Below are positions 13,901 through 25,863 of a stretch of 64,000 nt of DNA, piece after piece. Every line of letters starts with the position of its first letter. The stretch's first letter is position 1. The stretch is from Thunnus maccoyii (lineage: Eukaryota; Chordata; Actinopteri; Scombriformes; Scombridae). The notes beneath the pieces were generated by a model. The model was given only the letters and a program-made list of their open reading frames with translations, had not been told where the DNA came from and did not search any database. A program made the translations under genes and the position numbers. The DNA lies in assembly GCF_910596095.1 (NCBI RefSeq), contig NC_056545.1, forward strand, positions 28,047,067-28,111,066, given 5' to 3'.

Positions 13901-16840
13901 TGTTGCGATGCTTTAATGCTTCTGTTAAATGACAGACCAAACCAAAGCCAAACCAAAAGGCTGCACTGCTACAAAAGTTGACCACTGTCATCAGAGGGTG
14001 AACTGTAGAAAAGCATTTTTGAAGTTAGTTGAGTAATTCTGTAATGGTGTAAAACTGTTTTCAATTTAACTAGTGATTCATTGATTTATTTATTCAGTAT
14101 AACACTATCCTATTGCACTATTTTATCCCTTTCTATGCAATTTAATCAAAAGTGGATAAATTCATTATAAATAAAAATCTAATTTTTTTGTATAGAAGTC
14201 TCTGGTTCCATCTTTTGTTTATTTGGCCAGGACAGACAAGTGGCCTACAGTACAGAGGGTGCATGTGCCCTCTGGTGGCAGAAATAGCAACTTTAATTTC
14301 CTCTTCTTTCTTCCAATGACCACTAGAGGTCGACAGAGAGCTAGCTTTAAATACAGGAGGCTAAATAACGTTCTTTCTATTACTGTTGGTATTAAAGTTA
14401 CTGCTGCTATTAATACTGTCATCACCATTAGATGATCATCATCACCATCATCATAATTAACTGACAAAGGAATTGAATTTGTCTCAAATACAAATGTAAA
14501 CATGTAAAGCAGATTTGGAATAACCTAATATTAGATTTTACTCAAATGTTTCCACATTTCACTGAAATACATGTTTCTCAACATGATTTTCTCAACTTTC
14601 TGTCAAAGACACCATCACAGCACCAGCAAATGCATTTCATCTGTAAGAGAATTTCTATCTGAGGGACTGTCACTGCCACTGGTACATTGTTTGGGATTAA
14701 AGGGATCTGACGTAATTATCCCAAACCAAGGGTTAATCTCTGACTGCAAGGCCTGGAATAGATCTCTTACAAGACTTTACTCATCTGCTCTACCTCTTTA
14801 CCAGGTGTTGCTAATACACAGCCTACTGGGTCTTTTACGGTAATGTTACAACTGAATGTGACATAATTATTACAACAATCAGTTAAATTGCCTAAATAGT
14901 CTGTGACATTAAATCTAAATCAAATCAAATCATTTTAATTGATATAGCGCCAAATCACAACAAAAGTTATCTCAGGGCACTTTTTACCTAGAGCAGGTCT
15001 AGATTGTACACTTTAATATACAGAGAACCAACGTTCCCCCATCAACAAGCACTTGGTGACAGCGGCAAGGAAAAACTAAATCTAAAGTGAAGAGAAAAGC
15101 AGAGCACTGTCTTGTCCAGGCTCAAAAACTTTGAGAATTCCAAGGTTTTCTATTTATTGAGAGCATGTTCTGACTATAATAATATCAGAAATGTAATGCC
15201 AACAAGCCTAAAGCAAGACTAGTTTTCTTTTGCTCAGTTTTGGAGATTTCTTGGCATAACAAGACAAATTAAAATGAGTCAAACAAATGAAATGCTGTTT
15301 TTCAGAAAGTATGAGTGGGATTTGCAAAACATTCATAAAATTAGTTGATTTAATTTGTGATATCTCCCTCCCAATCTCTGCACCATGTACACGTCATCTG
15401 CTCTTTGAGCCTTCGAGCTCATGTCTGCTCCCTGGAAACTCAGTACTCCATCAACCCTAACCAAACCTCCTCACCACCTCCCCTGTGGCTCTGCTTGGTG
15501 AATTCCAGGAAACACTAACATTTCTTAGTGATGGGGCCAATGCCAACCCACCCTCCTCAGCAACTTCAACCCCCACAGAGAAGTTTAATTAAATTATTAC
15601 TTATCCCCCCTTTGATCTCTCCCTCCTGACATCTCCACCCACACTGTGACATACTTCACTTAACCCTATGAGAAGGCCTCTCAACTAGGGACATGTCTCT
15701 AAAAGTTGTCCTCACCGTCTAATTTTCTCTAAATGACCCCATCTGTCCATCAGTTGTCTCCAAAATGTCGTTTCTTCTCTCCTCTTCCTCTCCTCTACAT
15801 TTATCTCTGTTTCTGCTGTCTTTCCTTCTGCAATATTAATATCTGCAATGCCACATTTATGGCATAAGATTTATGTCTGTAGAAATGAAAAAAACGGACT
15901 TATGTTGCCCAGAGGTGTTTGCAGTGGTGTTTCCTTTCATTGGAAACATTAATCATGCATTTTATCCAGTATTGAGTCATAAAGTCATGTTTTAAATCTT
16001 CTGTAGACAGTAAGTCCATCTGGTTTCCAGAGAGTTCCTGAAACAAATCAAGCTGTATTTTCTGGCAGACTTTATTTCAGAATTATTCCAGATTGAAAGT
16101 GAGAATGATCAACCAGTGAAAATAAACTGTTTGGATATTTTTGAAAATGAAATCAATCAAACTTGAATTCAATAGCTTGAACAGCACAATAAAATGATAA
16201 AAGTTTTTTAAAAAAATTGTATCTTCTTTTTAATAAGGCATCCAAAGGTTTATGATTTAAAATAATGAACTAATCCTTTATAGATTAGTTATAAGTTATT
16301 AATTAGATCCATTGATATCCAGCTTGTAAAAAAATCCTCCCTGGCTATTGTCTTTAGTTAACAATGCAGTTATTAATGCTGGTAAACATTTAATATATGC
16401 TTAATAAGTGATTAATACATTGACTATATCCAAATCTTCAGCCCTTTCCCAGAAGTGCTCACATATGATAAGTTAAAGGCATTTTTTCACAACCTGGCAA
16501 CCCAGTAGTTTTATAACTGCTCTGTGAATATCTATTAGCCACTATTAAAGCCATCAGTTACAACTAATAAACCTGTTAGAAAGAGCCTGATCAGAAAGCG
16601 ATACTACTTATGTTCTGTGTGGAATAATGAGACTCATATACAGCCTGGAATTACAGATCCAGTCCCTGCTGCTCAGCTCCTTTTTACCTGTGACAGACAT
16701 GAGGCACACTACAAAAAGTACCCATTTCAACACAGCAGTTAATATTATAGCAAGTGTAAAAACATGCTTAGACCGGATATTCTTTGCAGTGTGCATCACA
16801 GCTCCACCCACACCGCGTCTGACGGATTACAGTTTTTAAC
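10910..16840. other. intergenic spacer between divergent serpinh1 and gdpd5
   Basis: About 6 kb of AT-rich spacer between the serpinh1 promoter and the proposed gdpd5 first exon. No exon or RNA gene is recognised. A pyrimidine-rich 15.36-15.83 kb block (tctccctcc / cctcctcacc runs) has a composition unlike its flanks and may be an old retroelement fragment. The identifiable repeat at 14.93-15.08 kb is listed separately. Confidence 0.5.
14925..15080. repeat. teleost interspersed repeat (agcgccaaatcacaac family)
   Basis: The sequence runs from ttgatatagcgccaaatcac to ggcaaggaaaaact, which I recognise as a short repeat dispersed in many fish genomes. I cannot place it confidently in a transposon class. 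Confidence 0.55.
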
Positions 16841-16849
16841 TCTTCTATG

Positions 16850-17157
16850 AACACTGGAGGTGCGTCTTTACTCAGAGGACAAACTATCCTGTAATGTTCT
16901 GAGTCTATTCAATATTTCAGTATTTTTCCTGCCGCGTTACAACAGGTGTCCGCTGTTGGAGTACACAGTAGTCTGATGTGTGCCATCGCTTTGTCCCATA
17001 CGGCAGCTGAAAGTAACTTTAAAGACTAATCATATGAATCCGTAAAGTCCAACTGTGAAGTCACGACATTATGTCAACATCCATGGAAATAACTGATTAA
17101 CCGAGAGCTTCGGGCGTTTTCAACATTTGTCCGGGAGGAAAAACGGCTGTCGTGGAG
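16850..17157 (+). other. candidate gdpd5 5' non-coding exon and promoter region
   Basis: A CpG-containing block (ccgcgttac, cttcgggcgttt, aacggctgtcg) ends in a strong tandem donor gtggag|gtaaggtaagt at 17157/17158. It lies upstream of the gdpd5 start-codon exon, whose own acceptor is at 25805, so an upstream non-coding exon is required. The 5' boundary is not defined, and no TATA box is obvious. Confidence 0.4.
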
Positions 17158-17550
17158 GTAAGGTAAGTGTCTGTGCGCACTTCATCGGATTATCTTCATA
17201 TAATCTCATTTAGTGTCACTTGGCCCTCAGTGTTTTGTTTTGCGGTCAGTTTGATGGAATTATAATCAGACAGTTGATTCATCTTCTCTGGATGTTTTTA
17301 TGAATGAAATCATTTGGATCAGATCTTCCAAAACCTGCTCTCATAGATTTACAAGGTCTCAAGGAAATTATCATAAAACGTGTTACCAGCAGCAGCACCT
17401 AACATCACTCTACTGTGTCTACTTTCTCTACAAGCACAGATACTATATGATAGATGTGAACTATAATGGGGAAGTTGATGGAGACAACTAAAATGAGAAT
17501 TAAGACCATAACTCTCCATGATGATGCTGAATTATCTTGAATTTGGAGCT

Positions 17551-17850
17551 TCAGCGATTAGTCAATGAATCGATTAGTTGCCAACTAGTAAATTAATTGA
17601 TGTTGAATTGATTGATGTGAATATTTTCTGGTTTCTTTAGTCTTCTATGACAGTAAACTGAATATCTTTGGTTGTGGACTCTTGGTAGGGACAAAAAAGA
17701 AGAAATGTGAGGACATCATCATGGGCTTTGGGAAACAATGATCTTTCACCATTTTCTGACATTTTATAGACCAGATGACTCATCAATTAATCGAGAAAAT
17801 ATTCAACAGATTAATAGATTATGAAAATAATCATTAGTTGCAGCCGTACT
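17551..17850. mobile_element. miniature DNA transposon-like repeat (cgattagt...ctaatcg type)
   Basis: The outer ends are inverted complements: gcgattagtcaatgaatcgattagttg at the left and aatagattatgaaaataatcattagttgcagcc at the right. The interior (tgtgaatattttctggtttcttt, attttctgacattttatagacca) is a very common fish repeat. It lies in gdpd5 intron 1 and has no coding capacity. Confidence 0.6.
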
Positions 17851-20800
17851 TAAATTATTTTGGTACATACACAAAGAAAAGCAATGATAATGTTTGGAAG
17901 TACACAAAAATAAGATATTGTTTCATAAACACACACACACTGAACTGACTTTATTATGACATGACTCTGGAGCCTTTTTCTGACATGGAAATATACTGAA
18001 TTGGTAGATAATTAAAGGTTGGTTTTTTAAACTATTGCTGTTAAAATTAAAGTATAAATGACCCTTTTATACTGCAGGTAATTATCGGTTGTCTCCATAT
18101 GTAACTTCTTGACCGAGTATTGGGGCATTTAAAGGCTGAAAACCTTGAGTAGGTTTTTTTTACCAAAAAAATTGGAAGGGTCTTTGACAACCAAGTGGTG
18201 ACGTCATCATCTTCGCAGAGCAAATTCATCAAGCTTTAATTACATTGGTCTGTCCTTTTGTCCTTCCAAATCTGATTAGTATAAGACATATCTGACTACC
18301 AATTTTCATCTCTATTTGTATCCCAGCCTTCCTGCAGCATCACTTACATTAATCTGTCAGGCTTAAATCATCTTTAATGAATCAATGATTGCCTCACAAC
18401 TAGCAGGTGCCGCTTGGCCATTGATGTGCATGGCAGGAGAACAGGGTATCACTTTAATTAGCTGGGGCCCAGGTCTTTTAACCGCCTCATGGATGCAGGG
18501 AAACGTCGGAATTTACTGAAACAAACCTGTTGCCTTCAGCTGCAGCTTTGTTTCCAGTCTGTGCCCTCATACTCCTCCCTGTGTGTGGATAATGAGTGCG
18601 TGGCACTAATGGAAACTCTATTTTTGGCTAAATCCACTGAAAGATTAAGGATATTATTAATGCATGCATATATAAATTTCATGAAGGAGTGAACGATGGA
18701 AGCCTGGAAAGAGGCGACAGTGACCGAGATAAAGGGCTAATAATAGACAGATATGGCAGAGGCTCTGTGGCAATTGGTCGGCTGAGACTTAGCGGATTAT
18801 TGTATTATTATTCAATGAGCACATGATTCTAACTCCACTGACAACTCTGACACCACAAAGTTCCTGCAGCCACGGATGGGTGCTACCAGTAACCAGGTTA
18901 CTTCTAGAGGCTGGCATGGAAGTGAGGATAGTAAAGTGCTCTCAGGTAAATGTCAGGTTCATTAGAGGAAACTGGCCTTAAGCCAGCTGAGTGAGAGGCC
19001 AATATAAAACACAGCAGAGAGAGCTTTGAACACAGATGAACCTACTTAAATTAGAGTAATATATGGAGCTATCATGCAAAATCTAAATGCAACAATAACA
19101 CGTAAATAAAACGTGCAGTTCTCAGGCCTGTCCTCATGTCCTAAAGCAGGAGAGAGACTTTACTGTACACAATATGCAACAGAAGATAAAGGAAACAATA
19201 GAAAATACATTAAAAATTAATAGCGCATTAGACCTGCGAGTCTAATCAACAGTGCAGTTCCTGCTACTGTAAGTACTCCATAAAACCAGCTAACACTGCT
19301 GACTCATCACAGTTTATATACTGTAGCAAATTTCCTAAACCACAAAAGCAAGGACACTAACTGGTAAAATACTGCTGAAGTGTGTTTTCATCAGGTAAAT
19401 GCAGGTTAATCAAACTTGTGAGGTCAAAGACTTTTGTGTCCAGTGTCTGTGTGTGCTTGCTCTCAATGGTTACACTGTAAATAGAGCTTGTGTTGGACAG
19501 ATTCCTGCAGAGGCACCGCAGTTTATGCGGCACACATTTTGATTTGCAGATTCATCTTTTCCACCAAGTGTTGATGGAAGTTCACGATCCAGGAATACTT
19601 CGGCTGTCATTTTCCAATAACAGTTGCATGTTTCCTTGGATTTCTTTGAAGATATTTTGTGTTGCAACTAAGCATAGCCTTTGTTCCCTGCACAGCCTCA
19701 CTCAATCAAAAACATCTGATCTGACCATCGCGGAATAAACCCTGATGTCAGACAGAAACACTTATGTGCACCTCTTCAGAAAACATTTCCCTTTTATCAG
19801 GATAAGGAAGCAACCTCTGAGTAGATCAACCTAACTTCATTTTGTCCAGTTTATGTCTACTGGGAAAGAAAGACATACAGATGAATATTTGAAGAGGAAA
19901 TTATCATAATTACATCCTTTTACTCAATAAAGACCATCTAACTGTCTGGACAGTTAAAAGTATGAAATTACCCAGAAACAGAGGGAAGTGTGTCACCCCT
20001 GACTGACTGACCATAATTTACCTCATGATGCAAACACACTGTGACGGTAGCACCATGCTCGGAAGGCACAGAGAGACAATGGGCCAACCTGGCTGGAATC
20101 AGGCCCCTGTGATTTCAGCTCCAGTTGGCCCTTGTTTGAGAACGGGATCTGGATTTGAATGCTGGGAATCTGCCAACTCCCCTGAATGCAGCAAAAGGCT
20201 CCCTCAGGCCTGGGAGTTCCCATATAATAACCAGTCAACAGTGAAAGCATGCAGATCTGCAAGGTGGATGCACAACAATTTCCCCCTTTTGAAGACTGTT
20301 GGATAGATTTAGGTTAGCAGTGAATGCTCAACAAATGTTCACACTCACCCATTGAAAAAACCTGAATAGGATACACAGCTCAAGTATTATACAGCATGTG
20401 ACAGACAATACCCAACAAATTTGTATTGTTGCATGAGCCCTTTTAAAGCAAACATGGCGTACATATCTGAGCCAGATGGCATGCAGTTAGATAGGATTTT
20501 GTCATTCTTTTAAAGGTTTTAAAGTGAGTTTAGCTATTTATATCAGACAGTAAGTATCCTTAAGAGGGAAGTAGTGGGGGTTGGGGTGGAGCACCAACAC
20601 ACCATTCCTGAAGTCACTGAAATGTCTTTAAAGATGATACTCTGCAAATTGTTAAGTTTTTTTTTTTTTTTTTAATTTTGCTGGCAAAATGTCCAACCTA
20701 AGCCCAGTTCAATCACACAGCAAGCTTTGCTGCCAAAATGTCAACACCGACCAAGTGGAGATAAGGATGTTGGTCAAATATTGGTCATAATTATCATTTT

Positions 20801-21790
20801 AAATCATTAAATAATCCTGTAATACACATTGTGAAATATCATTTGATAGTCTTGATAAAATACTGTATGAAAAAGATTCCTGATTTGTGGCAGTATCAAT
20901 TATTTCATCCACTCTTACATCTTTTTTTTATTTATTACTCATTCATTGCCAGCATTTTTAGCCACGGTAAACATGTGGCTCTAGGATGGCAATGGCAGTC
21001 TGACAGATATTGAAGGTCCCAAGAGGATAGCTGCCAATGACTGACTTTTCCTCTAGCACCATCAGCAGATCAGTGAAATAGCTTTGTATGTGCTTTGAAT
21101 CTTTGAAAATCTTGAGGTGACATGGAAACTGAGTGTTAGCTGTACACAGACACAGACAGACACAGATTTAGCCGGCTCATTCTGTCATGTTGTAATTTCT
21201 CTGCTCTGAGATAAGGACAAAGGAGCAGTTTGTTTTGTTAAGGACCGTTGACCAGGAAACAGGCCTTTATCTGTCGTTGAAATGGTCATTCAATGCCCTC
21301 TTTTGTCAAAAAAGATAATCAATAAAATGTTGGGGTTTTTTTTATCTCAGCTGAGCTATGTTCACTTTAGACAGTGAGAGTGTTTTTCTTTATAGAAAAC
21401 AGCGTCCTCGTGGCTGGGTCCAGGGAATTCGCTCTGGTTATAGAGGGACCGATAGCACCAAATGGCTCATAGTTGGTGTGAGGATCAGGGGTTGATTTGT
21501 TAAATTGCCCTGATCACCTGCTATACCAACACAGTGGTCTCACTGAAAGGAATGAGGAGGCCTGGCTTTTCTGACACAGTGCTTTTGTCCATCTGACTCC
21601 AGCCTTAAGGGTGTACACTTCATCCATCTCCTCTTGTCATATGGGCAAAACGCTTCCTCCTGGGGGTCAGACGATTGTGACCAGTAACACTCACAGATGC
21701 CCCTCAGTGGGAATTAACCGATGCTCTTTGAGGCACTCGCCAGGGAGCCTTTTCAACCCGCCAACCAAATCCCTCTGAAGCTCATGTCTT
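17851..21790. other. gdpd5 intron 1, no recognised feature
   Basis: AT-rich intronic sequence with scattered open frames of 60-93 codons that lack homology or splice context. It includes a homopolymeric T run at about 20657-20675. I see nothing else to annotate. Confidence 0.45.
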
Positions 21791-22293
21791 TTAAAGGACC
21801 AGTGTGTAGGTTTAGTGGCATCTAGCGGTAAGGTTGCAGATTGCAACCAACCGAATACCCCTCCCCCTCGCAATATTTTTTTTTTACCTAGGATGGTGAA
21901 GTCATGACCTGCCTTACTCTGCTTCTGATTAGTTTACCCTGATATTCTTACCCTAACCCTAACCAATCTCATTCCTTATGCCTAAACCTAACTAACCCAG
22001 CCAACAAAGGCAACTATTACTAGCCAATCAGAGAGTGATTCCAAGCATGTAGGAGAACCTGCATTGGCTGTGAAAAACACGAAAGGCCCTCTTTAAAGCC
22101 AGGGTTTGATTTGTCCGTTCTGGGGTGCTGTAGAAACATGGCGGTGCAATATGGCGGGCTCTGTTGAAGAGAACACAACAATTCTTGTTTTCAGGTGATT
22201 ATTCACTAATGAAAACATAATTATGAATATTATATTCCATTTCTGACAAGTCTGTTCTGCTAGATGCCACAATTCTACACGCTGCACCTTTAA
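21791..22293 (+). mobile_element. MITE copy A, TTAA-flanked (piggyBac-like termini), with nested insertion
   Basis: The left end reads ttaaaggaccagtgtgtagg...ggcatctagcgg. The right end, read in reverse complement, is ttaaaggtgcagcgtgtaga...ggcatctagcag, so the element has terminal inverted repeats of about 35 bases. Both outer borders are TTAA, the target used by piggyBac-type elements. The interior contains catggcggtgcaatatggcgg. Compared with copy B, an extra segment of about 150 bases (roughly 21873-22030) with accctaaccctaacc-like runs is inserted. Non-autonomous, no ORF. Confidence 0.7.
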
Positions 22294-22901
22294 GACAGTG
22301 CTCTCTTTCCAGGTTTACTTTTGACTTGGGTTCAAATGACTTAAAAGAGGTGAGCTGCTCTCAGTCTGCTCTTTGCACTGGGTTGGGTGCAGTTTGTGTG
22401 TGCATGAGAGGTTAATTTGTTCTTCCATTTATTGACTTGTGTATGTTCCTAACTGACTGACTGACTGAGCCACTGATGACCAGTACTCAGTGTCCAGAGT
22501 GTTCAGTACACAAGTGACCAAGAAGTGGAAGAAATAGATGCTTTGAGGCAACAAACTACATTCCTTTAAACCCAACTGCACAATGTGGTGTTTAATTGCA
22601 ATTTGGCTTTAAGACTAGTCAGCTATGGAATCCATCCATCTATGTGGGGAAACATTATTTTAAAGAAGCCAAATTATACTTCTTTTCCACCAGTTAACAC
22701 AGTTCCCTGGGGTCTTAATAAAATGTATCTGACATGCTTTGGTCAAAATACCACAAGGATCAAGCACCACAGCAGCCTTCTCATCCTGTCTAAACAGCAC
22801 CATTCAGAACGGCCGGTTTGAGTGTAAATAAACTTAGATTTAGATGCAGTTGAGGCTATCGCTGTGATCATCCTCTATATGGTTCAGACAGGAGGCTTTT
22901 A

Positions 22902-23468
22902 CAAGTCTGTCTTAAAACAATCGTCAGGTGCCCAAATGAACATTGAAATGGGTTTTTCTTGCCTTAATTATTCCTCCTGTTAATACTGACCATTAGAAGA
23001 TCCCTTCATAATGGACCTAAAATGTAAGTGATGGGGGACAAAATCCACAGTAAAAGTTTATCTGAAGCTAATATGAAGCTTCAGTCATCCTAATGAGTCA
23101 AATCAAGTAGATATCTTTCAACATTACAGTCTTTTTAATGACAAAGTCTCTCTTTTTGTTACTATACTTCCACCACAGCTCAACAAGGAAACACTGTCCG
23201 AGGAAACACGAAGAGGGAATTTGATGCTAAAAAGACTGTAGTTGTGGCAGATATCCACTTGACTCAGACTGCTGAAGCCTCATATAAGCTTCACATCAAC
23301 TTTTAAATGCATTTTTGCACAAAATGACTGTGTGGATTTTGGCCTCCATCACTTACATTGAAAGCACATTTGAAAAGGATCTTCTATGAACAGGAGGAAT
23401 GATTACAGCGAGGAAAACCTTTTTCACTGTTCATATGGAGACCTGACTGTTGTTTTAAGACAGACTTG
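22902..23468. mobile_element. long-inverted-repeat DNA element (about 570 bp)
   Basis: The left arm begins caagtctgtcttaaaacaa, and the right arm ends ttgttttaagacagacttg, its exact complement. Inner arms also pair (atgtaagtgatgg...caaaatccacag with ctgtgtggattttgg...ccatcacttacat). The two arms together could fold almost the whole element into one hairpin. This is a non-coding, MITE-like structure lying between MITE copies A and B. Confidence 0.7.
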
Positions 23469-23550
23469 AAAAATTGTGAACCTGTCCTTTAACACTGCCA
23501 TCGTTTTCTCACATTACAGAACTACAGAATTAGAAACACAGTTATCTGAA

Positions 23551-23930
23551 TTAAAGATATAGTGTGTGGAATTTAGTGGCATCTAGCGGAACAGACTTGG
23601 CAGAAGTGGAATATAATATTCATAAGTATGTTTTAGTTAGTGTATAATCACCTGCAAATAAGAATTGTTTTTTTTGTTACTTTAGAATGAGCCTTTTATA
23701 TCTACATAGGGAGTGGGTCCTCTTAAATGGAGGCATCCATGTTGCACCACCATGTTTCTACAGTAGCCTAGAACAGACAAACCAAACACTGGCTCTAGAG
23801 AGGGCCACCAAAGCCACCGTAGGTTCTCCTACATGCTTGGAAGGGGAGGGGGAGGGGAGTGGTATTCAGTTGGTTGCAATCTGCAACCTCACCACTTGAT
23901 ACCACTTAATCCTACACACTGGTCCTTTAA
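23551..23930 (-). mobile_element. MITE copy B, TTAA-flanked, inverted relative to copy A
   Basis: It begins ttaaagatatagtgtgtgga...ggcatctagcgg and ends ...cctacacactggtcctttaa, so it is the same family as copy A in reverse orientation. It shares the internal segments gaatataatattcataagtatg and gtaggttctcctacatgcttgg. Both borders are TTAA. It lacks the inserted segment of copy A. Confidence 0.7.
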
Positions 23931-24136
23931 AACTAACCAAGACTAAGGCCGTATTCAGACCAAATCATGTGGTTCATCGCAGAGGTATGTGGGGGTGTGG
24001 GCGTGTTTGTGGTCTAGAACATAATTGCTGTGAAACAATCAGAAAATAATGTTTTATTGATCTGATTCACCAGCTTTCTCACTACCACTGCTCCCTCTCC
24101 TCATTCACTCTCTAGCTCACTTGACCACAGCTGCTC

Positions 24137-24156
24137 GCTCTCTCTCTCTCTCTCTT
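24137..24156. repeat. (TC)n microsatellite
   Basis: An uninterrupted tc dinucleotide run of about 20 bases in gdpd5 intron 1. Confidence 0.8.
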
Positions 24157-24494
24157 TTTCTCTTGTCTTTTTTAAAATGAGTCAGGAAGCTGACAGCAAA
24201 GCCTGACTTTACTTTTTACAAAAAGGAGAAATGTCCTCCCTTCCTCATAGTAACATATTTATACTCCCTCATGGCAGGGTTTTACAGCTCTAATCAGTCT
24301 GATCGCCGGCTGTGATTGGCCACCGCAGCGTGACATTAGGTTGTGGTTGTCCAAAAGTTGACTCTGGATCAACTTTTTCATGGCAGGCTGGTGCGGCGTT
24401 TTCACCACACCAGCTGATTTGGTCTGAATATGGTCTAAGAGTCTACAGTCACACTAGCAGCTTTGAGAGACTGCACTTATGCACAGTGGTGCTT

Positions 24495-24960
24495 TTAGCT
24501 AAATGCTAACGTCAGCATCCCAACATGCTCACAGTTACAATGGTAACATGCTGATGTTTAGCATGTAATATTTACCAGGTTCACCATCTTAGTTTAGCCT
24601 TTTAGCATGCTAATTAGCACTCAACACAAAGTACAGCTAACATTGTGGGAATTTCTTTAATTTTAGTTTTGCAGTTTTATTAACAACACTGAAATACATT
24701 TTAAAACACAACATATCAGACTTTGTCAGGGATAGAATGATAAAGTCCTACACTTATTGCCATCCCTTAGTGGTATTAAGTATTAAGCAGTAGTAAGTAT
24801 TGGACAAATTGAAATTTTGGCACTAGATGGAAAACCGAAGTCATTAGGGAATTTCACAGCAACCCATCCTGTAGTTGTAGATATTTCAGTCTGGAACAGA
24901 CTGGTGGATCGACCAATATTGTTATAACTGGAGCCAAAAAACAAACAAAACAAAAAATCC
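24495..24960 (+). repeat. teleost interspersed repeat, gctaacatgctgatgttta family, copy 1
   Basis: Sequence with the recurring motifs ctaaatgctaacgtcagc, catgctgatgtttagca, ttcaccatcttagtttagc and gatatttcagtctgg. The same ordered blocks recur at 49.78-50.39 kb and 62.80-63.25 kb, and the distal part recurs in inverted orientation at 33.67-34.02 kb. No coding capacity. Confidence 0.65.
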
Positions 24961-25805
24961 AATCACACTTTGGAAATTTTCAGAAAAACAATCACTTACC
25001 AGGTAACCAAGGTGTTTAATAAATACCTTGGTGCTATAAACAAAAAGCCCCTAAAGGTCAAGTGCTTAGTCTGGGAACTTATTCTCAGTATCCAGCTTTA
25101 TTTTTAGATGTTAGACTATATATAAATAGCACATACTGTAGATTACATGAGCTAAAACTAAGCGATTGTATAATCCTGTCTAAAAAAATCTAAAATGCTA
25201 AAAAGAAAAACTTAAACAAGACTTTTTAGTAATAAAAGGACTTAGAAAAAAGACACAAGGCACAGCACCATCAATTCCAGAGAGCCATGAAAAACAACAC
25301 CTTCTGTGCCAAGACATTTTTACCTGCCACCAAGGCAACCAGCTTTTCTCTGAGGCAGGAGAGAGTGTGACGGCAAAGTACAGTCTTACTCTTTCCCTTT
25401 TTTTACTGATGTTCTTCTTGTTAAAGGATCTAGTCAAATAAATAGGTAGAGTGTGCTACTATTGAGAGCTCACATCCCTAACTGTTGCTTATTGCCAATG
25501 CCACTTTACCACAGTCACACTTAGATAGGTAAAGGTTGACTCAGTGACTGTAAAGCATATACCATATTATTATGTCTGTCCCAGACATGATTCACTGTTG
25601 AATAGTGTTGTTGACTTCCTCTCACAGCTGTTGTTACTCCAAACAAAACTCAGCGCTGTCAACATATTCACCTTGTTTTGTGAAAATATACCTCAACAAC
25701 ATGACGTGACATGACAATGTTGATGAAAAATGTAATTGTATGTACAAAGACTGAGCAAAATGTTTGAAAGCTTTTGCTGTTTAGTAACACCTGGGTCTTC
25801 TGCAG

Positions 25806-25863
25806 GGTTCCCAGTCCTGTGTGGGATGTTAACAGACTGGTGGCGCGTTGAGGCTGAAGGAGC
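25806..25863 (+). other. gdpd5 5' UTR in start-codon exon
   Basis: The acceptor tcttctgcag ends at 25805, leaving 58 non-coding bases before the ATG at 25864. The start context ggagcATGG is acceptable, and the following residues match the GDPD5 N-terminus. Confidence 0.75.

Noticed and set aside
21950..21967. Interstitial telomere
   Set aside because: There are only two to three imperfect ccctaa units, and they lie inside an insertion in a MITE. Too short to call a telomeric tract.
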